Assembly (NCBI GenBank): GCA_965221575.1
Contig: CBDCSM010000002.1
Location: 62,001 to 126,000 of the forward strand
Source: JAPPHA01 sp965221575
Lineage (GTDB): Bacteria > Pseudomonadota > Alphaproteobacteria > Rhodobacterales > Rhodobacteraceae
Direction of reading: 5' to 3'
DNA: 64,000 nucleotides
Every line of letters begins with the position of its first letter. Positions within the stretch are counted from its first letter, which is position 1. A model generated the notes under the pieces. It was not told where the DNA came from, did not search any database, and was given only the letters and a program-made list of their open reading frames with translations. This document shows, piece after piece, positions 17,447 through 25,699 of this stretch. Both the position numbers and the translations under genes were made by a program.

Positions 17447-18385
17447 ATGAACCTGAATCTGCCAAATGGCCGGCTGAGGATCGGAACGCGGGGATCCCGG
17501 CTCGCGCGTGTCCAGGCCGAAAAGTTCCGCCGGCTGTTGATCGGGCACTTCGATGTCGAACCGGCGGCGTTGGAAGTCGTGACCGTCAGGACGACCGGCG
17601 ATGTCGTCCAGGATCGGCCCCTGTACGAAATCGGCGGCAAGGGACTGTTTGTCCGTGAACTCGATGATTCTCTGCTGGCGGGAAAAATCGATGTCGCCGT
17701 TCATTCGATGAAGGACCGGCCGGGTCACGCGGTCGGCGGAATCCGGACCTGCTGCTATCTCGAGCGCGAAGATGTTCGGGACACGCTGGTCTCCTTGACC
17801 CATGCGAGCCTTGGGTCGATGCCGAAAGGATCCCGGATCGGGACGAGCAGCCCGCGCAGGCGCAGCCAGATCATGGCCATGCGGCCGGACCTGGAGGTCG
17901 TCGCGTTCAGGGGTAACGTGGAATCCCGGCTACGGAAGCTTGGTCGCGGGGACGCGGACGCGACGATTCTTGCGATGGCCGGATTGCAGAGACTTGACCT
18001 CGTCGCGTACGCAACCGCGCCGTTTGACCCGGACGAGATGCTTCCGGCCCTCTGCCAGGGGGCGATCGGCGTCGATGCCAGGGAGACTGATCGCGAACTC
18101 GTGGAAGCCCTGTCTTCGGCAACGGAGCGGGCGACCGCGGTAAGGATGATGGCTGAACGAGCGTTTCTCGAGAGCATTGGCGGTTCGTGCCGGAGCGCGA
18201 TCGCCGGGCTCGCCGAGTTGACGGATTCCGACATCCGTTTGCGGTGCGAGATTCTGCATCCGTCGGGAAAGTCGCGAATCCAGGGAGAAATCGACGGTCC
18301 GTCCGACGACGCGGGACGACTCGGGGTCGAGCTGGCGGACCGATTGCGGCGCGACCCGCGTGCAAACCGATGGCTGAATGCCTGA
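17447..18385 (+). CDS. hemC: Hydroxymethylbilane synthase (porphobilinogen deaminase)
   Basis: Polymerises four porphobilinogens to hydroxymethylbilane. The 312-residue protein has LRIGTRGSRLARVQA at the start, the active-site run VAVHSMKDRP, GTSSPRRRSQ and RGNVESRLRKL. The dipyrromethane cofactor cysteine is C248 in GGSCRSAIAG. The ATG at 17447 lies five bases after AAGGG; an in-frame ATG at 17432 is less well placed. It is divergent from hemE, with about 130 bases between them. The usual partner hemD (uroporphyrinogen III synthase) is absent from the window. Confidence 0.96.
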   Translation: MNLNLPNGRLRIGTRGSRLARVQAEKFRRLLIGHFDVEPAALEVVTVRTTGDVVQDRPLYEIGGKGLFVRELDDSLLAGKIDVAVHSMKDRPGHAVGGIRTCCYLEREDVRDTLVSLTHASLGSMPKGSRIGTSSPRRRSQIMAMRPDLEVVAFRGNVESRLRKLGRGDADATILAMAGLQRLDLVAYATAPFDPDEMLPALCQGAIGVDARETDRELVEALSSATERATAVRMMAERAFLESIGGSCRSAIAGLAELTDSDIRLRCEILHPSGKSRIQGEIDGPSDDAGRLGVELADRLRRDPRANRWLNA

Positions 18386-18577
18386 CCGCGTTCGTGGAGC
18401 ATAAGGTGAACAGGTAGAGAAAGGCGTACCCGCCAAGTCAGCTGGACCCGAGCGACCAGAACGCGACGCCATCGGAAGATCTGTCAGGACGCTGTTTCAA
18501 TGCAGCCGGCGGCGGCCGTTCGATCCGCGCCGCCGGACCCGACTACGACGTCGTTAGCCGATTGAACATCGGAACAG

Positions 18578-19597
18578 TCAGCCAGGTCGAACCCGCGATC
18601 TCGGTTTACGCGCCCGGATTACCTTGAACCCGCCGGCCTCCCTGACGGTTCGCCATGATCTGAAGCAGGACTTCACTGTCTCCTCGTAGGCGAGGTGGCG
18701 ATTTGCCACGAAGTGAAGCGATCCTGCCGGATGAAGAACCACGGCCGCACGACGAACGAATCCAAATCCGATGCCTGGGTCGGGCCTGGTCGTTCGATGG
18801 AACGGGGGGTTCATCAGCACGAAGTCAAGTTTCCGGTCGAATGCGCAGTCCATGACGTCCGCCCAGGTAAACCGGGCGCGGTTGTCGAGTACGTTCAGCC
18901 GGGCGCACCGAATTGCTTCGGACTCGCAATCGACCAGGGATAGGCTGGCGATATCCGGGTTGGCGGCGAGGGCTCGGGCCGAAAGCCATCCCCATCCTGC
19001 CCCGAAATCCGCGCCATGACCCCGTAGAGAGGAAAGGGCGTCCGCCAGGAGCGCGGATCCCGGATCGACCTCTTCGGAACTGAACAGGTTCGGAACGGTA
19101 AAGAACCCATCGTCGTTCCGGCGGGGTTCGAGAAGGCGTTTCCATTGCTGGAAATCCCCGGGTACATCCGCGTGGCGCGTCAACCAGAACACGCGACCAT
19201 GCTGCTTTGAAATCGATCCGTTGACGGGATGCCTCGAGCGGACCGCGTTGAGAATCCCGTCTATTCCCATGTCCCGCTTGCCGTCGATCACCAGCGTTCC
19301 GCCTGTCTCAAGGCCGGAATAGGCGATCCCGATCAGCCCAAGCGTTGCCTTCCTTGACCGGTTGATCTCGACGACCGCCAGGGAGGCGGGCCCGGTGTTC
19401 GTCGTGCCGGTACGAAATCCGTCCCTCGAAAAACGCTGCGACCTATGCCAGTCACCCTGGACAAAAAAGGCGCGCTCCCGGGGGAGCGATCCGTAAAACG
19501 GTCGGGGGCTCCCGTTCCAGATAACAGTCGATCCGGATTCGGGTACCGAGAGCTGACCGTCCCGGAAGGGAAGGCCGAGGCGATCGCGCGCGTTCAT
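18578..19597 (-). CDS. Class I SAM methyltransferase, RsmC-like
   Basis: A 339-residue protein with the two-domain plan of 16S rRNA guanine-N2 methyltransferases (RsmC/RlmG type). The C-terminal catalytic domain has a glycine-rich SAM loop (GADFGAGWGWLSARAL) and the diagnostic NPPFH motif of base-amino methyltransferases. The N-terminal half would be the duplicated, inactive methyltransferase domain. The ATG at 19597 (MNARDRLGLPF) is preferred over an upstream start that overlaps clpS. The exact rRNA target (G1207 in E. coli RsmC) is inference. It lies 25 bases downstream of clpS on the same strand. Confidence 0.78.
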   Translation of the reverse strand: MNARDRLGLPFRDGQLSVPESGSTVIWNGSPRPFYGSLPRERAFFVQGDWHRSQRFSRDGFRTGTTNTGPASLAVVEINRSRKATLGLIGIAYSGLETGGTLVIDGKRDMGIDGILNAVRSRHPVNGSISKQHGRVFWLTRHADVPGDFQQWKRLLEPRRNDDGFFTVPNLFSSEEVDPGSALLADALSSLRGHGADFGAGWGWLSARALAANPDIASLSLVDCESEAIRCARLNVLDNRARFTWADVMDCAFDRKLDFVLMNPPFHRTTRPDPGIGFGFVRRAAVVLHPAGSLHFVANRHLAYEETVKSCFRSWRTVREAGGFKVIRARKPRSRVRPG

Positions 19598-19622
19598 GTG
19601 ACCGGATGATCCGACCCGGCGC

Positions 19623-19967
19623 CTATTGTTCCTTTTCCATGGTGCATTGCAGCGGATGGCCGTGGTGCCGGGCGTATTCCATGACCTGGGAAACCTTTGT
19701 CTCGGCAACCTCTCTCGAAAACACCCCGATGATCGCGTGTCCGGTTTGATGAACCGTCAGCATGAGCGCCACTGCCCGTGGATATTCCATGCTGAAAATC
19801 ATCTCGAGGACATGGACCACAAAATCCATGGGTGTGTAGTCGTCGTTGATCAGGAGTACCTTGTAGAGCGGAGGTCTCTTGGTCTTCGGCTTTACGTCCG
19901 TCAGGACACCGGAATCCGGCTCCTGGTCCTGATTTGCCGACGGCGGATGCGTTAAAGGTGTTACCAT
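19623..19967 (-). CDS. clpS: ATP-dependent Clp protease adaptor ClpS
   Basis: The N-recognin adaptor that delivers N-degron substrates to ClpA. The core is fully recognisable: PPLYKVLLINDDYTPMDFVV, with the DDYTPM loop of the N-degron pocket, then MLTVHQTGHAIIGVFSREVAE. The ATG at 19967 gives 114 residues with a disordered N-terminal extension; an in-frame TTG at 19979 would add four. No clpA follows; an RsmC-like gene does instead. Confidence 0.95.
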   Translation of the reverse strand: MVTPLTHPPSANQDQEPDSGVLTDVKPKTKRPPLYKVLLINDDYTPMDFVVHVLEMIFSMEYPRAVALMLTVHQTGHAIIGVFSREVAETKVSQVMEYARHHGHPLQCTMEKEQ

Positions 19968-20649
19968 GGATGCGTACAAACATATGGTTTCGCGGACCGG
20001 TTCAGCATCGGAATTCAGCCGGAAATGTCAAGTCCCGGCGCGCTCTGCCGGGTAGGCAGCAGGCCCGTTCAGAAACGCCAGGTCCATGGTGGATCGTACA
20101 CCCATGGACATGCCTCGATGAGCTGCTTCGACTGGAAACATGGATAACCGCCGATGGATTTGACAGGGCGGCGTTTTCTCGCGCCCGACGCTGAAATCGG
20201 GCCTGTTTTCGGATAACGCCTTCGAAACTACGCCGATTAGGGCCCGGAACGCCGGACAGTCGGGGAACCGCGTCAAACGTTTTCGGGCCGCCGTTCGCAC
20301 GGAATCGCAGGTTGAATGCCTGAATGTTCCCGAAATGTTCTTTTGATTTCTGATCGTTCAAAAATGGCCGGTGAAGAATCCAATATCGTCGAGCAGTTCG
20401 CGGTCATGCGCAAATTTCATGACCGATTACGCGATATTGTGGAAACTGGGGATCACTCTACATTGGCTCGTGGTTCTACTTGAACAAAACGGCCTTATCG
20501 GCCACTATTCTGCCGAAATGGCACCGCCGAAACAGCAGATAGTTGTATTTGAACGCCTTTACTCATGCCTGCCCCGTGCTAGTCTGAGGCCAAGACCGTG
20601 GCAAACGGCGAAATCAAATGGGCAGTTTGAGGCAAGTGAGCGTGTATTG
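19968..20649. other. Divergent intergenic region clpS / carboxypeptidase
   Basis: About 680 bases with no recognised gene. The frame ahead of the carboxypeptidase stays open from about 20371, but its translation does not resemble an extra domain. It is more AT-rich near 20440-20560, and must contain promoters for both directions, which were not resolved. Confidence 0.45.
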
Positions 20650-22056
20650 ATGATGTCGATGACTCGTGTGGCGGCAACGGCCGCATTTCTTTTGTTACTT
20701 TCAGCATTGGCCGCCGGAGCCGCACCGTACGCGGCGATGGTCATGGACGCGCGGACAGGTAAGGTCTTGCATTCCAGGAACGCCGACACCCGGTTACATC
20801 CTGCTTCCCTTACCAAGATGATGACGCTTTACGTGGCGTTTCAGGCAGTCGAAGGTGGCGAGATCGGCCTGGATACGAAGGTGAGGATTTCGCGCCATGC
20901 GGCGAGTGAACCACCGTCGAAACTCGGGCTAAGACCCGGGCAAAGGATTTCGATCCGGTACTTGATCCGGGCATCGGCAATCAGGTCGGCAAACGACGCC
21001 GCAACCGCCCTAGGCGAGGCGATTTCCGGCAGCGAGGCGGCTTTCGCCCGCAGGATGACGGCGACGGCCAGGCAGATGGGCATGAGCAAGACGGTTTTCA
21101 AGAATGCCCATGGATTGACCCAGAACGGACATCTGTCGACCGCCCGGGACATGACCATTCTTGGACGCAGGATCATTTACGATTTCCCGGAATATTACCA
21201 CCTGTTCTCCCGGAGAACAGTCGATGCCGGCGTCGCAACTGTCAGGAACACGAACCGCAGGCTGCTGACGTCATTCTCGGGGACCGATGGAATCAAGACC
21301 GGGTATACGCGGGCGGCGGGATTCAACCTCGTTGCGTCGGCCCATCGCGGTCAGAAGCGAGTCATCGCGACCGTATTTGGAGGCAAGTCCGGGAAACGCC
21401 GTGACGACCGCGTCGCGGAGCTCCTGCACATGGGGTTTGACCGATCTCCGCAACACGCGCAGGTCAAGCCACTGCCGGCCATTATCTGGAACGGGGAAGC
21501 CGGAGTCATGCTAGCCGACGGTCTCAGGGGACTGTTACCCCCGGCACGACCAGAGCGGTTGTCGCGTCAATTTGCTGCACTAACCGGGACCGAGGGAATT
21601 GACGATGCCGTTCAGGTCGCGGTGCTCGAATCGGTCGAGGCGGTCGAAGCCCAGGGCGCGGCCGACGTGGAGGTTGTCAGTCCGGCACCATCTCCGGTCG
21701 CGTTGACAACCGTGGTCATCGGATTCCCTCCACCGACGCCCGATCGGGTAAAGGAAGACTATCGCCAGTCGCGCCTGATCGTCCGTGCGGATGACAGCGG
21801 GCCGCGCAACTGGAGCGTGGTCGTCGGGTATTTCTGGAATTCCTACGAAGCCGACAAGCATCTCATGTCGGTTGCCCTGAGAATCCCGAAATCCGGGTCC
21901 CCGGTTAACCGGTCGGTCGAATTGGTTAACCACAAGGGAAGCGATCGTTTCAGGGCGAGCTTTGACAATCTCAGTGAAACGGAAGCAAACATGGCGTGCA
22001 GGCGCTTGCATTCCGAGAACGAGTATTGCGAACCTGTCGTTCTGACGAAGATTTAG
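20650..22056 (+). CDS. D-alanyl-D-alanine carboxypeptidase with SPOR-like C terminus
   Basis: A secreted penicillin-binding protein, 468 residues, that trims the terminal D-alanine from peptidoglycan stem peptides. A signal peptide (AATAAFLLLLSALAAGAAP) precedes the S11 peptidase core. The three active-site motifs are present: S53-L-T-K56, S113-A-N115 and K216-T-G218. After about residue 290 comes an Ala/Pro/Val-rich linker, then an 80-residue C-terminal module (NWSVVVGYFWNSYEADKHL) that resembles a SPOR peptidoglycan-binding domain. The tandem ATG at 20650/20653 is chosen because the signal peptide starts there. A hairpin follows the stop. Confidence 0.9.
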   Translation: MMSMTRVAATAAFLLLLSALAAGAAPYAAMVMDARTGKVLHSRNADTRLHPASLTKMMTLYVAFQAVEGGEIGLDTKVRISRHAASEPPSKLGLRPGQRISIRYLIRASAIRSANDAATALGEAISGSEAAFARRMTATARQMGMSKTVFKNAHGLTQNGHLSTARDMTILGRRIIYDFPEYYHLFSRRTVDAGVATVRNTNRRLLTSFSGTDGIKTGYTRAAGFNLVASAHRGQKRVIATVFGGKSGKRRDDRVAELLHMGFDRSPQHAQVKPLPAIIWNGEAGVMLADGLRGLLPPARPERLSRQFAALTGTEGIDDAVQVAVLESVEAVEAQGAADVEVVSPAPSPVALTTVVIGFPPPTPDRVKEDYRQSRLIVRADDSGPRNWSVVVGYFWNSYEADKHLMSVALRIPKSGSPVNRSVELVNHKGSDRFRASFDNLSETEANMACRRLHSENEYCEPVVLTKI

Positions 22057-22076
22057 CGTTTAGTGATTTCGAATGG

Positions 22077-22105
22077 GGCGAATGCCATCGCGTTCGCCTC
22101 TTTCT
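22077..22105 (+). terminator. Terminator after carboxypeptidase gene
   Basis: GGCGAA (22077-22082) pairs with TTCGCC (22093-22098) across a ten-base loop, followed by TCTTTCTG. It lies 20 bases after the stop codon. Confidence 0.5.
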
Positions 22106-22228
22106 GCCGAAACCAGGAGTTCCCCAGGGGAATGGGAACCGGACTCAGGCCTGACCGCGGACGCGCATGATGTCGCGGGCGGGCGTGAGACCTGCGCAGG
22201 GAAAAAAGACGCGACAATCGGATCAAGC

Positions 22229-22246
22229 GACCCGGTTTCCCGGGTC
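22229..22246 (-). terminator. Hairpin downstream of rpmE
   Basis: GACCCGG (22229-22235) and CCGGGTC (22240-22246) form a perfect seven-bp stem with a TTTC loop (GAAA on the minus strand). It begins ten bases after the rpmE stop. A run of six T on the minus strand (22202-22207) lies about 20 bases further, so classical termination is uncertain. Confidence 0.5.
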
Positions 22247-22255
22247 TGAATCTGA

Positions 22256-22477
22256 TCAGAAACCGAGACCTTCGTATCTTTTCTTGAACCGGGAAACCCG
22301 TCCGCCGGAATCGACGAGTTTCAACCCGCCGCCGGTCCAAGCCGGATGAGCCGACGGGTCAATTTCGAGGGTCAGTGTATCGCCTTCCGACCCGTAGGTT
22401 GAACGTGTCTCGTAGGTTGTGCCGTCAAGCAGCTTGATCTCGATCTTGTGGTAGTCGGGATGCAGGCCCTTTTTCAT
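22256..22477 (-). CDS. rpmE: 50S ribosomal protein L31
   Basis: Large-subunit protein L31, 73 residues. The start MKKGLHPDYHKIEIKLLDG and the HPAWTGG motif are diagnostic. It has no cysteine, so it is the zinc-free (C-minus) form. Its ATG ends on the last base of the rplS stop region, so it is the last gene of the ffh-rpsP-trmD-rplS operon and probably translationally coupled to rplS. Confidence 0.95.
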   Translation of the reverse strand: MKKGLHPDYHKIEIKLLDGTTYETRSTYGSEGDTLTLEIDPSAHPAWTGGGLKLVDSGGRVSRFKKRYEGLGF

Positions 22478-22872
22478 CAGTCCTGTTCCTCCGTTTTCGA
22501 GCCGGACCTTGGCCGGTAGTTGGTCTTTTCGGCGATGCGTGCGGACTTCCCGCGCCGGGAACGCAAGTAGTACAGCTTCGCACGGCGCACGCGTCCACGG
22601 CGAATGACCGTGATGCTTTCGATATTTGTCGAATGAAGCGGGAAGACCCTTTCGACTCCCTCGCCGAAAGAGATTTTTCGAACGGTAAATGAAGCCCCGA
22701 TCCCGTCGCCGCCCTTGCGGGAGATACAGACGCCTTCGTAGTTCTGTACACGCGACCGGGTTCCTTCGACGATCTTGTATCCGACGCGAATCGAATCACC
22801 GGCCTTGAAGTCCGGTATCTGGGTTGCAAGGTCACGGACCTGTTCCGCCTCGAGTTGTTCAATCATGTTCAT
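22477..22872 (-). CDS. rplS: 50S ribosomal protein L19
   Basis: Large-subunit protein L19, 131 residues. Family blocks IPDFKAGDSIRVGYKIVEG, then FTVRKISFGEGVERVFPLHS and RRGRVRRAKLYYLRSRRGK are intact. The ATG at 22872 has GAGG eight bases upstream, and this start overlaps the trmD stop by 14 bases. The acidic tail after the core is short. Confidence 0.96.
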   Translation of the reverse strand: MNMIEQLEAEQVRDLATQIPDFKAGDSIRVGYKIVEGTRSRVQNYEGVCISRKGGDGIGASFTVRKISFGEGVERVFPLHSTNIESITVIRRGRVRRAKLYYLRSRRGKSARIAEKTNYRPRSGSKTEEQD

Positions 22873-23734
22873 GTCGTTTTCCTCGCGGCCGCGGATCAGG
22901 TCCGCCGGCATTCACATTCTCTGCCGTTCCCGGCAGCGTGTCGTGACTCTCATCCCTTGCTTTCAACCGGGCCTGAAGAAGATCCGGCCTCCTCGCCCGG
23001 GTCAGGTCTTCCGATCTTGCACGTCGCCACCTGGCGATCTCGGCGTGATGGCCCGAGAGCAAGACTTCTGGAATCCCGCGACCACGCCACTTCGCGGGCC
23101 GCGTATACTGCGGATATTCCAACAGTCCAGCGGCAAATGATTCTTCCTCGATCGAGTCGGGGTTACCGAGAACGCGCGGTATAAGGCGAACCGTGGCGTC
23201 GATCAAGACCTGGGCCGCAACTTCTCCGCAGGTCAGGACGAAGTCGCCGATCGAGATTTCCTCCAGCTCGTACTCTTCAATGACGCGCTCGTCGATTCCT
23301 TCGAAACGACCGCACAGCAGCGTGACGCCACGTGCTTGCGACCAGTGCCGCGCGACGTCGTGGCGGAAAAGGGTTCCGCGCGGCGAAAGGCAGACGACAG
23401 GCCACTCCCGCCGGTCTGGCGGAGTATTGGAGGCAGCATGGTCGAGCGCGTCCGCGATGACATCGGCACGCATGACCATACCGGCGCCGCCGCCGGCCGG
23501 CGTGTCGTCGACGGACCGGTGCCGCCCGAGCCCGAATTCGCGAAGATTGACCGTCTGCAGGTCCCAAAGGCCTTTCTCGAGCGCTGATCCTGTGAGCGAC
23601 TGGGAGAGGATGCCGGGAAATGCTTCCGGCACCAGGGTAATGACCCGTGCAGTCCAGACCCCGGGTTCGGGAAGGGCGGCCGGCCCGGTCAGGTTTCCGG
23701 CCGTGCGGTCACGCGCGTTGGCCTCTCTGGTCAT
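22859..23734 (-). CDS. trmD: tRNA (guanine-N1-)-methyltransferase
   Basis: Methylates G37 at N1 in tRNAs that read CNN codons, preventing frameshifting. The SPOUT knot protein here is 291 residues and shows GRHRSVDDTPAGGGAGMVM, LSPRG, and LLCGRFEGIDERVIEEYE. Two normally glycine positions differ: the knot loop reads GDFVLTCGE instead of LTGGE, and RLIPRVLG replaces PGVLG. A C-terminal tail of about 30 polar residues is unusual and overlaps rplS. AAGGA precedes the ATG at 23734. The downstream position in rpsP-rimM-trmD-rplS is standard. Confidence 0.94.
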   Translation of the reverse strand: MTREANARDRTAGNLTGPAALPEPGVWTARVITLVPEAFPGILSQSLTGSALEKGLWDLQTVNLREFGLGRHRSVDDTPAGGGAGMVMRADVIADALDHAASNTPPDRREWPVVCLSPRGTLFRHDVARHWSQARGVTLLCGRFEGIDERVIEEYELEEISIGDFVLTCGEVAAQVLIDATVRLIPRVLGNPDSIEEESFAAGLLEYPQYTRPAKWRGRGIPEVLLSGHHAEIARWRRARSEDLTRARRPDLLQARLKARDESHDTLPGTAENVNAGGPDPRPRGKRHEHD

Positions 23735-23809
23735 CGATATTCCTTTTGGCGGAACCGTTCGCCCGATTCCGCACGTCGCCGCTGAACGGCGGTTCCACCG
23801 GGACGATGA

Positions 23810-24319
23810 TCAAATGATCCCTTCAGGCGGATCAATGACGATCCGCCCGGCGCCATGATCGATCGAAAGAACCGTATCCTTGGTGAACGGAAGCAGAATC
23901 GTCTCGTTCGATGACGGCTTTTCGACTTCCAGGATGTCGCCCGCACCATAGTTCTGAACGGCCACGACGATTCCGAGGCCGTGCATCGACGTGTCAACCG
24001 CCTTGAGCCCGATGAGATCGGCCACATAGTGTTCTTCAGTTTCCGGCTCGGGAAAACGGTTCCGTTCGGCATAAAGGAAGGCATCCTTCAGTGATTCCGC
24101 CTGCTCCCGCGTATTTACGCCCGCGATCGTTGCGACAAGCCTGCTGCCAACTGATTTCCTGATGCCGAGATCGAGTTTCCTGCAGCCACTCCCTGTCACC
24201 AGTGGACCGTAGCTCGCCAGCGAGGCAGGGTCGGCGCAGAAACTTTCGATACGGACATCGCCTTTGATTCCATGGGCACCGACAATCCGGCCAAGACAAA
24301 CCAGACCGGACGTGTTCAT
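23810..24319 (-). CDS. rimM: Ribosome maturation factor RimM
   Basis: A 16S rRNA processing factor that binds S19 during 30S assembly. It is 169 residues with the two usual domains: an N-terminal beta-barrel (VCLGRIVGAHGIKGDVRIES) and a C-terminal PRC-barrel (HYVADLIGLKAVD, ending LPFTKDTVLSIDHGAGRI). It lies between rpsP and trmD. Confidence 0.94.
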   Translation of the reverse strand: MNTSGLVCLGRIVGAHGIKGDVRIESFCADPASLASYGPLVTGSGCRKLDLGIRKSVGSRLVATIAGVNTREQAESLKDAFLYAERNRFPEPETEEHYVADLIGLKAVDTSMHGLGIVVAVQNYGAGDILEVEKPSSNETILLPFTKDTVLSIDHGAGRIVIDPPEGII

Positions 24320-24460
24320 CGAACCGGCGTCGGACCCGAAGGACGCTCCGGGTGACGGGAACCGCGGTGCGCAGCTGAGTCATCGGAAAATCGCCAAGGT
24401 CCGACGAAAGGCGTGCCCCGGACATTGGCTACGGTATTCAACCCGGTATTTTTCCTGGCT

Positions 24461-24802
24461 TCAGGCATCTTCTTCCGGATTTTCCGCTTCGGAGCGCTCC
24501 CGGGCCTTCTTCCTCAGCTGGCCCTTGATCGGGTTGTTGCGCTGCTTCTTGTCGAGGACCTCCGCGGCCTCGAGAAAACGCGAAATGCGGTCGGTCGGTG
24601 TCGCACCCTGGTCCAGCCAGTAGCGGATTCGCTCGAGATTCAGCGACACGCGGTTGTCGTTGTCCTTCGGAAGGAGAGGATTGTAGGTTCCAAGCTTTTC
24701 AACGAATCGGCCGTCGCGCGGCATGCGGCTGTCGGCTGCGACGATTCTGTAGAACGGACGTTTCTTGGAACCTCCGCGCGCAAGTCGGATTTTCATGGCC
24801 AT
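24461..24802 (-). CDS. rpsP: 30S ribosomal protein S16
   Basis: Small-subunit protein S16, 113 residues. MKIRLARGGSKKRPFYRIVA, ADSRMPRDGRFVEKLGTYNP and the helical tail are diagnostic. A GGGAGAA stretch precedes the ATG at 24802 (an ATG at 24796 is also in frame). The charged C-terminal extension, rich in Glu and Arg, is common in alphaproteobacteria. The 141-base gap before rimM has no gene. Confidence 0.96.
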   Translation of the reverse strand: MAMKIRLARGGSKKRPFYRIVAADSRMPRDGRFVEKLGTYNPLLPKDNDNRVSLNLERIRYWLDQGATPTDRISRFLEAAEVLDKKQRNNPIKGQLRKKARERSEAENPEEDA

Positions 24803-24848
24803 GTGTTTTTCTCCCTGGTCAAGGCGTTGATGGTTCGGTCTTTTTCGG

Positions 24849-25142
24849 TCACTTCGCGAGGTGTTTGTGATGTTGAATGACTTCCTTGATGATGAAGTTC
24901 AGAAATTTCTTCGCGAAATCAGGATCCAGCCCCGCATCTTGGGCAAGTTTTTCCAGCCGGCTGATCTGCCGGGCTTCCCTTTCGGGGTCAGCCGGGGGCA
25001 GCTTGTAAGTCGCCTTTAGCCCGCCGACGGCCTTCGTGTGCCGAAACCTCTCACTGAGCGTGTAGACGAGAATTGCGTCGAGCCGATCGATACTGTCCCG
25101 GTGATCCCTGAGAGTTCGGTCAACGTCAGGAGGTATCTTCAT
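24849..25142 (-). CDS. Chorismate mutase, AroQ class
   Basis: A small all-helical enzyme of 97 residues that converts chorismate to prephenate for phenylalanine and tyrosine synthesis. Family features are DSIDRLDAILVYTLSERF, then KAVGGLKATYKLPPADPERE and the helix KFLNFIIKEVIQHHK. The expected arginine is replaced around ALLxRR by LSERFRHTKAVG, as in other alphaproteobacterial versions near rpsP. The start overlaps the acetyltransferase stop (ATGA); an upstream GTG at 25151 is possible, but GAGGAG is better spaced for 25142. Confidence 0.85.
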   Translation of the reverse strand: MKIPPDVDRTLRDHRDSIDRLDAILVYTLSERFRHTKAVGGLKATYKLPPADPEREARQISRLEKLAQDAGLDPDFAKKFLNFIIKEVIQHHKHLAK

Positions 25143-25699
25143 GGTTTGCACTCCTCAACTCGGTATCGATAAACCAGGTCGTACGGCTCCGGACCGTCAG
25201 CGTCCGGGTCAATTCGGCCGCCGATTCTCTTCGCAAGGGCGATCGAGCGGACATTCTCGCGGCTGATGTAACTGACGAGCGTCGACCATCCGAGCGTCTC
25301 GAAAGCGTACGACTTCAAGCGCGTCGCGGCTTCGGTCATGTAGCCGTTTCCTTCGAACAGTTCGTAGACCATCCAGCCAAGTTCTCGTTCGGGAAACCCG
25401 GGCAGGCGGTTCAGGACCACCTGGCCGACGCAAACGCCGGACCTGTTTTCCACGACCGCAAGTCCGCCGTGGCCAAAAAAACGCCACTGCACGATATCCG
25501 AAGCAAACCAGAGCCAGGCAGTCGTGGGGTCATGGGGGCCACCCATGAATCGGCACCGGTCGGATGTCAGAAGTTCCGAGTAGGCTTCGAAGTCATCAAG
25601 TCGATGCGGGCGCAGCGTCAGCCGATCCGTCGTCAGCGTCGGGGCAACGACTTCGGACCAGCCGGCGGTGTCCGCCTTCGATGTGGATGGCTCCATCAT
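25139..25699 (-). CDS. GNAT family N-acetyltransferase
   Basis: A 186-residue acetyl-CoA-dependent acetyltransferase of the RimJ/RimL-like branch. The family pattern is visible: LTTDRLTLRPHRLDDFEAY, then ELGWMVYELFEGNGYMTEAA (the acetyl-CoA-binding region, with ExxGxG) and NVRSIALAKRIGG near the end. The substrate is unknown; RimJ/RimL relatives act on protein N termini or antibiotics. The start overlaps the ffh stop (ATGATGA) and the stop overlaps the chorismate mutase gene, so all three are likely coupled. Confidence 0.86.
   Translation of the reverse strand: MMEPSTSKADTAGWSEVVAPTLTTDRLTLRPHRLDDFEAYSELLTSDRCRFMGGPHDPTTAWLWFASDIVQWRFFGHGGLAVVENRSGVCVGQVVLNRLPGFPERELGWMVYELFEGNGYMTEAATRLKSYAFETLGWSTLVSYISRENVRSIALAKRIGGRIDPDADGPEPYDLVYRYRVEECKP

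Noticed and set aside
20371..20649. N-terminal extension of the carboxypeptidase
   Set aside because: The frame is open, but the sequence is low-quality and would bury the signal peptide inside the protein.
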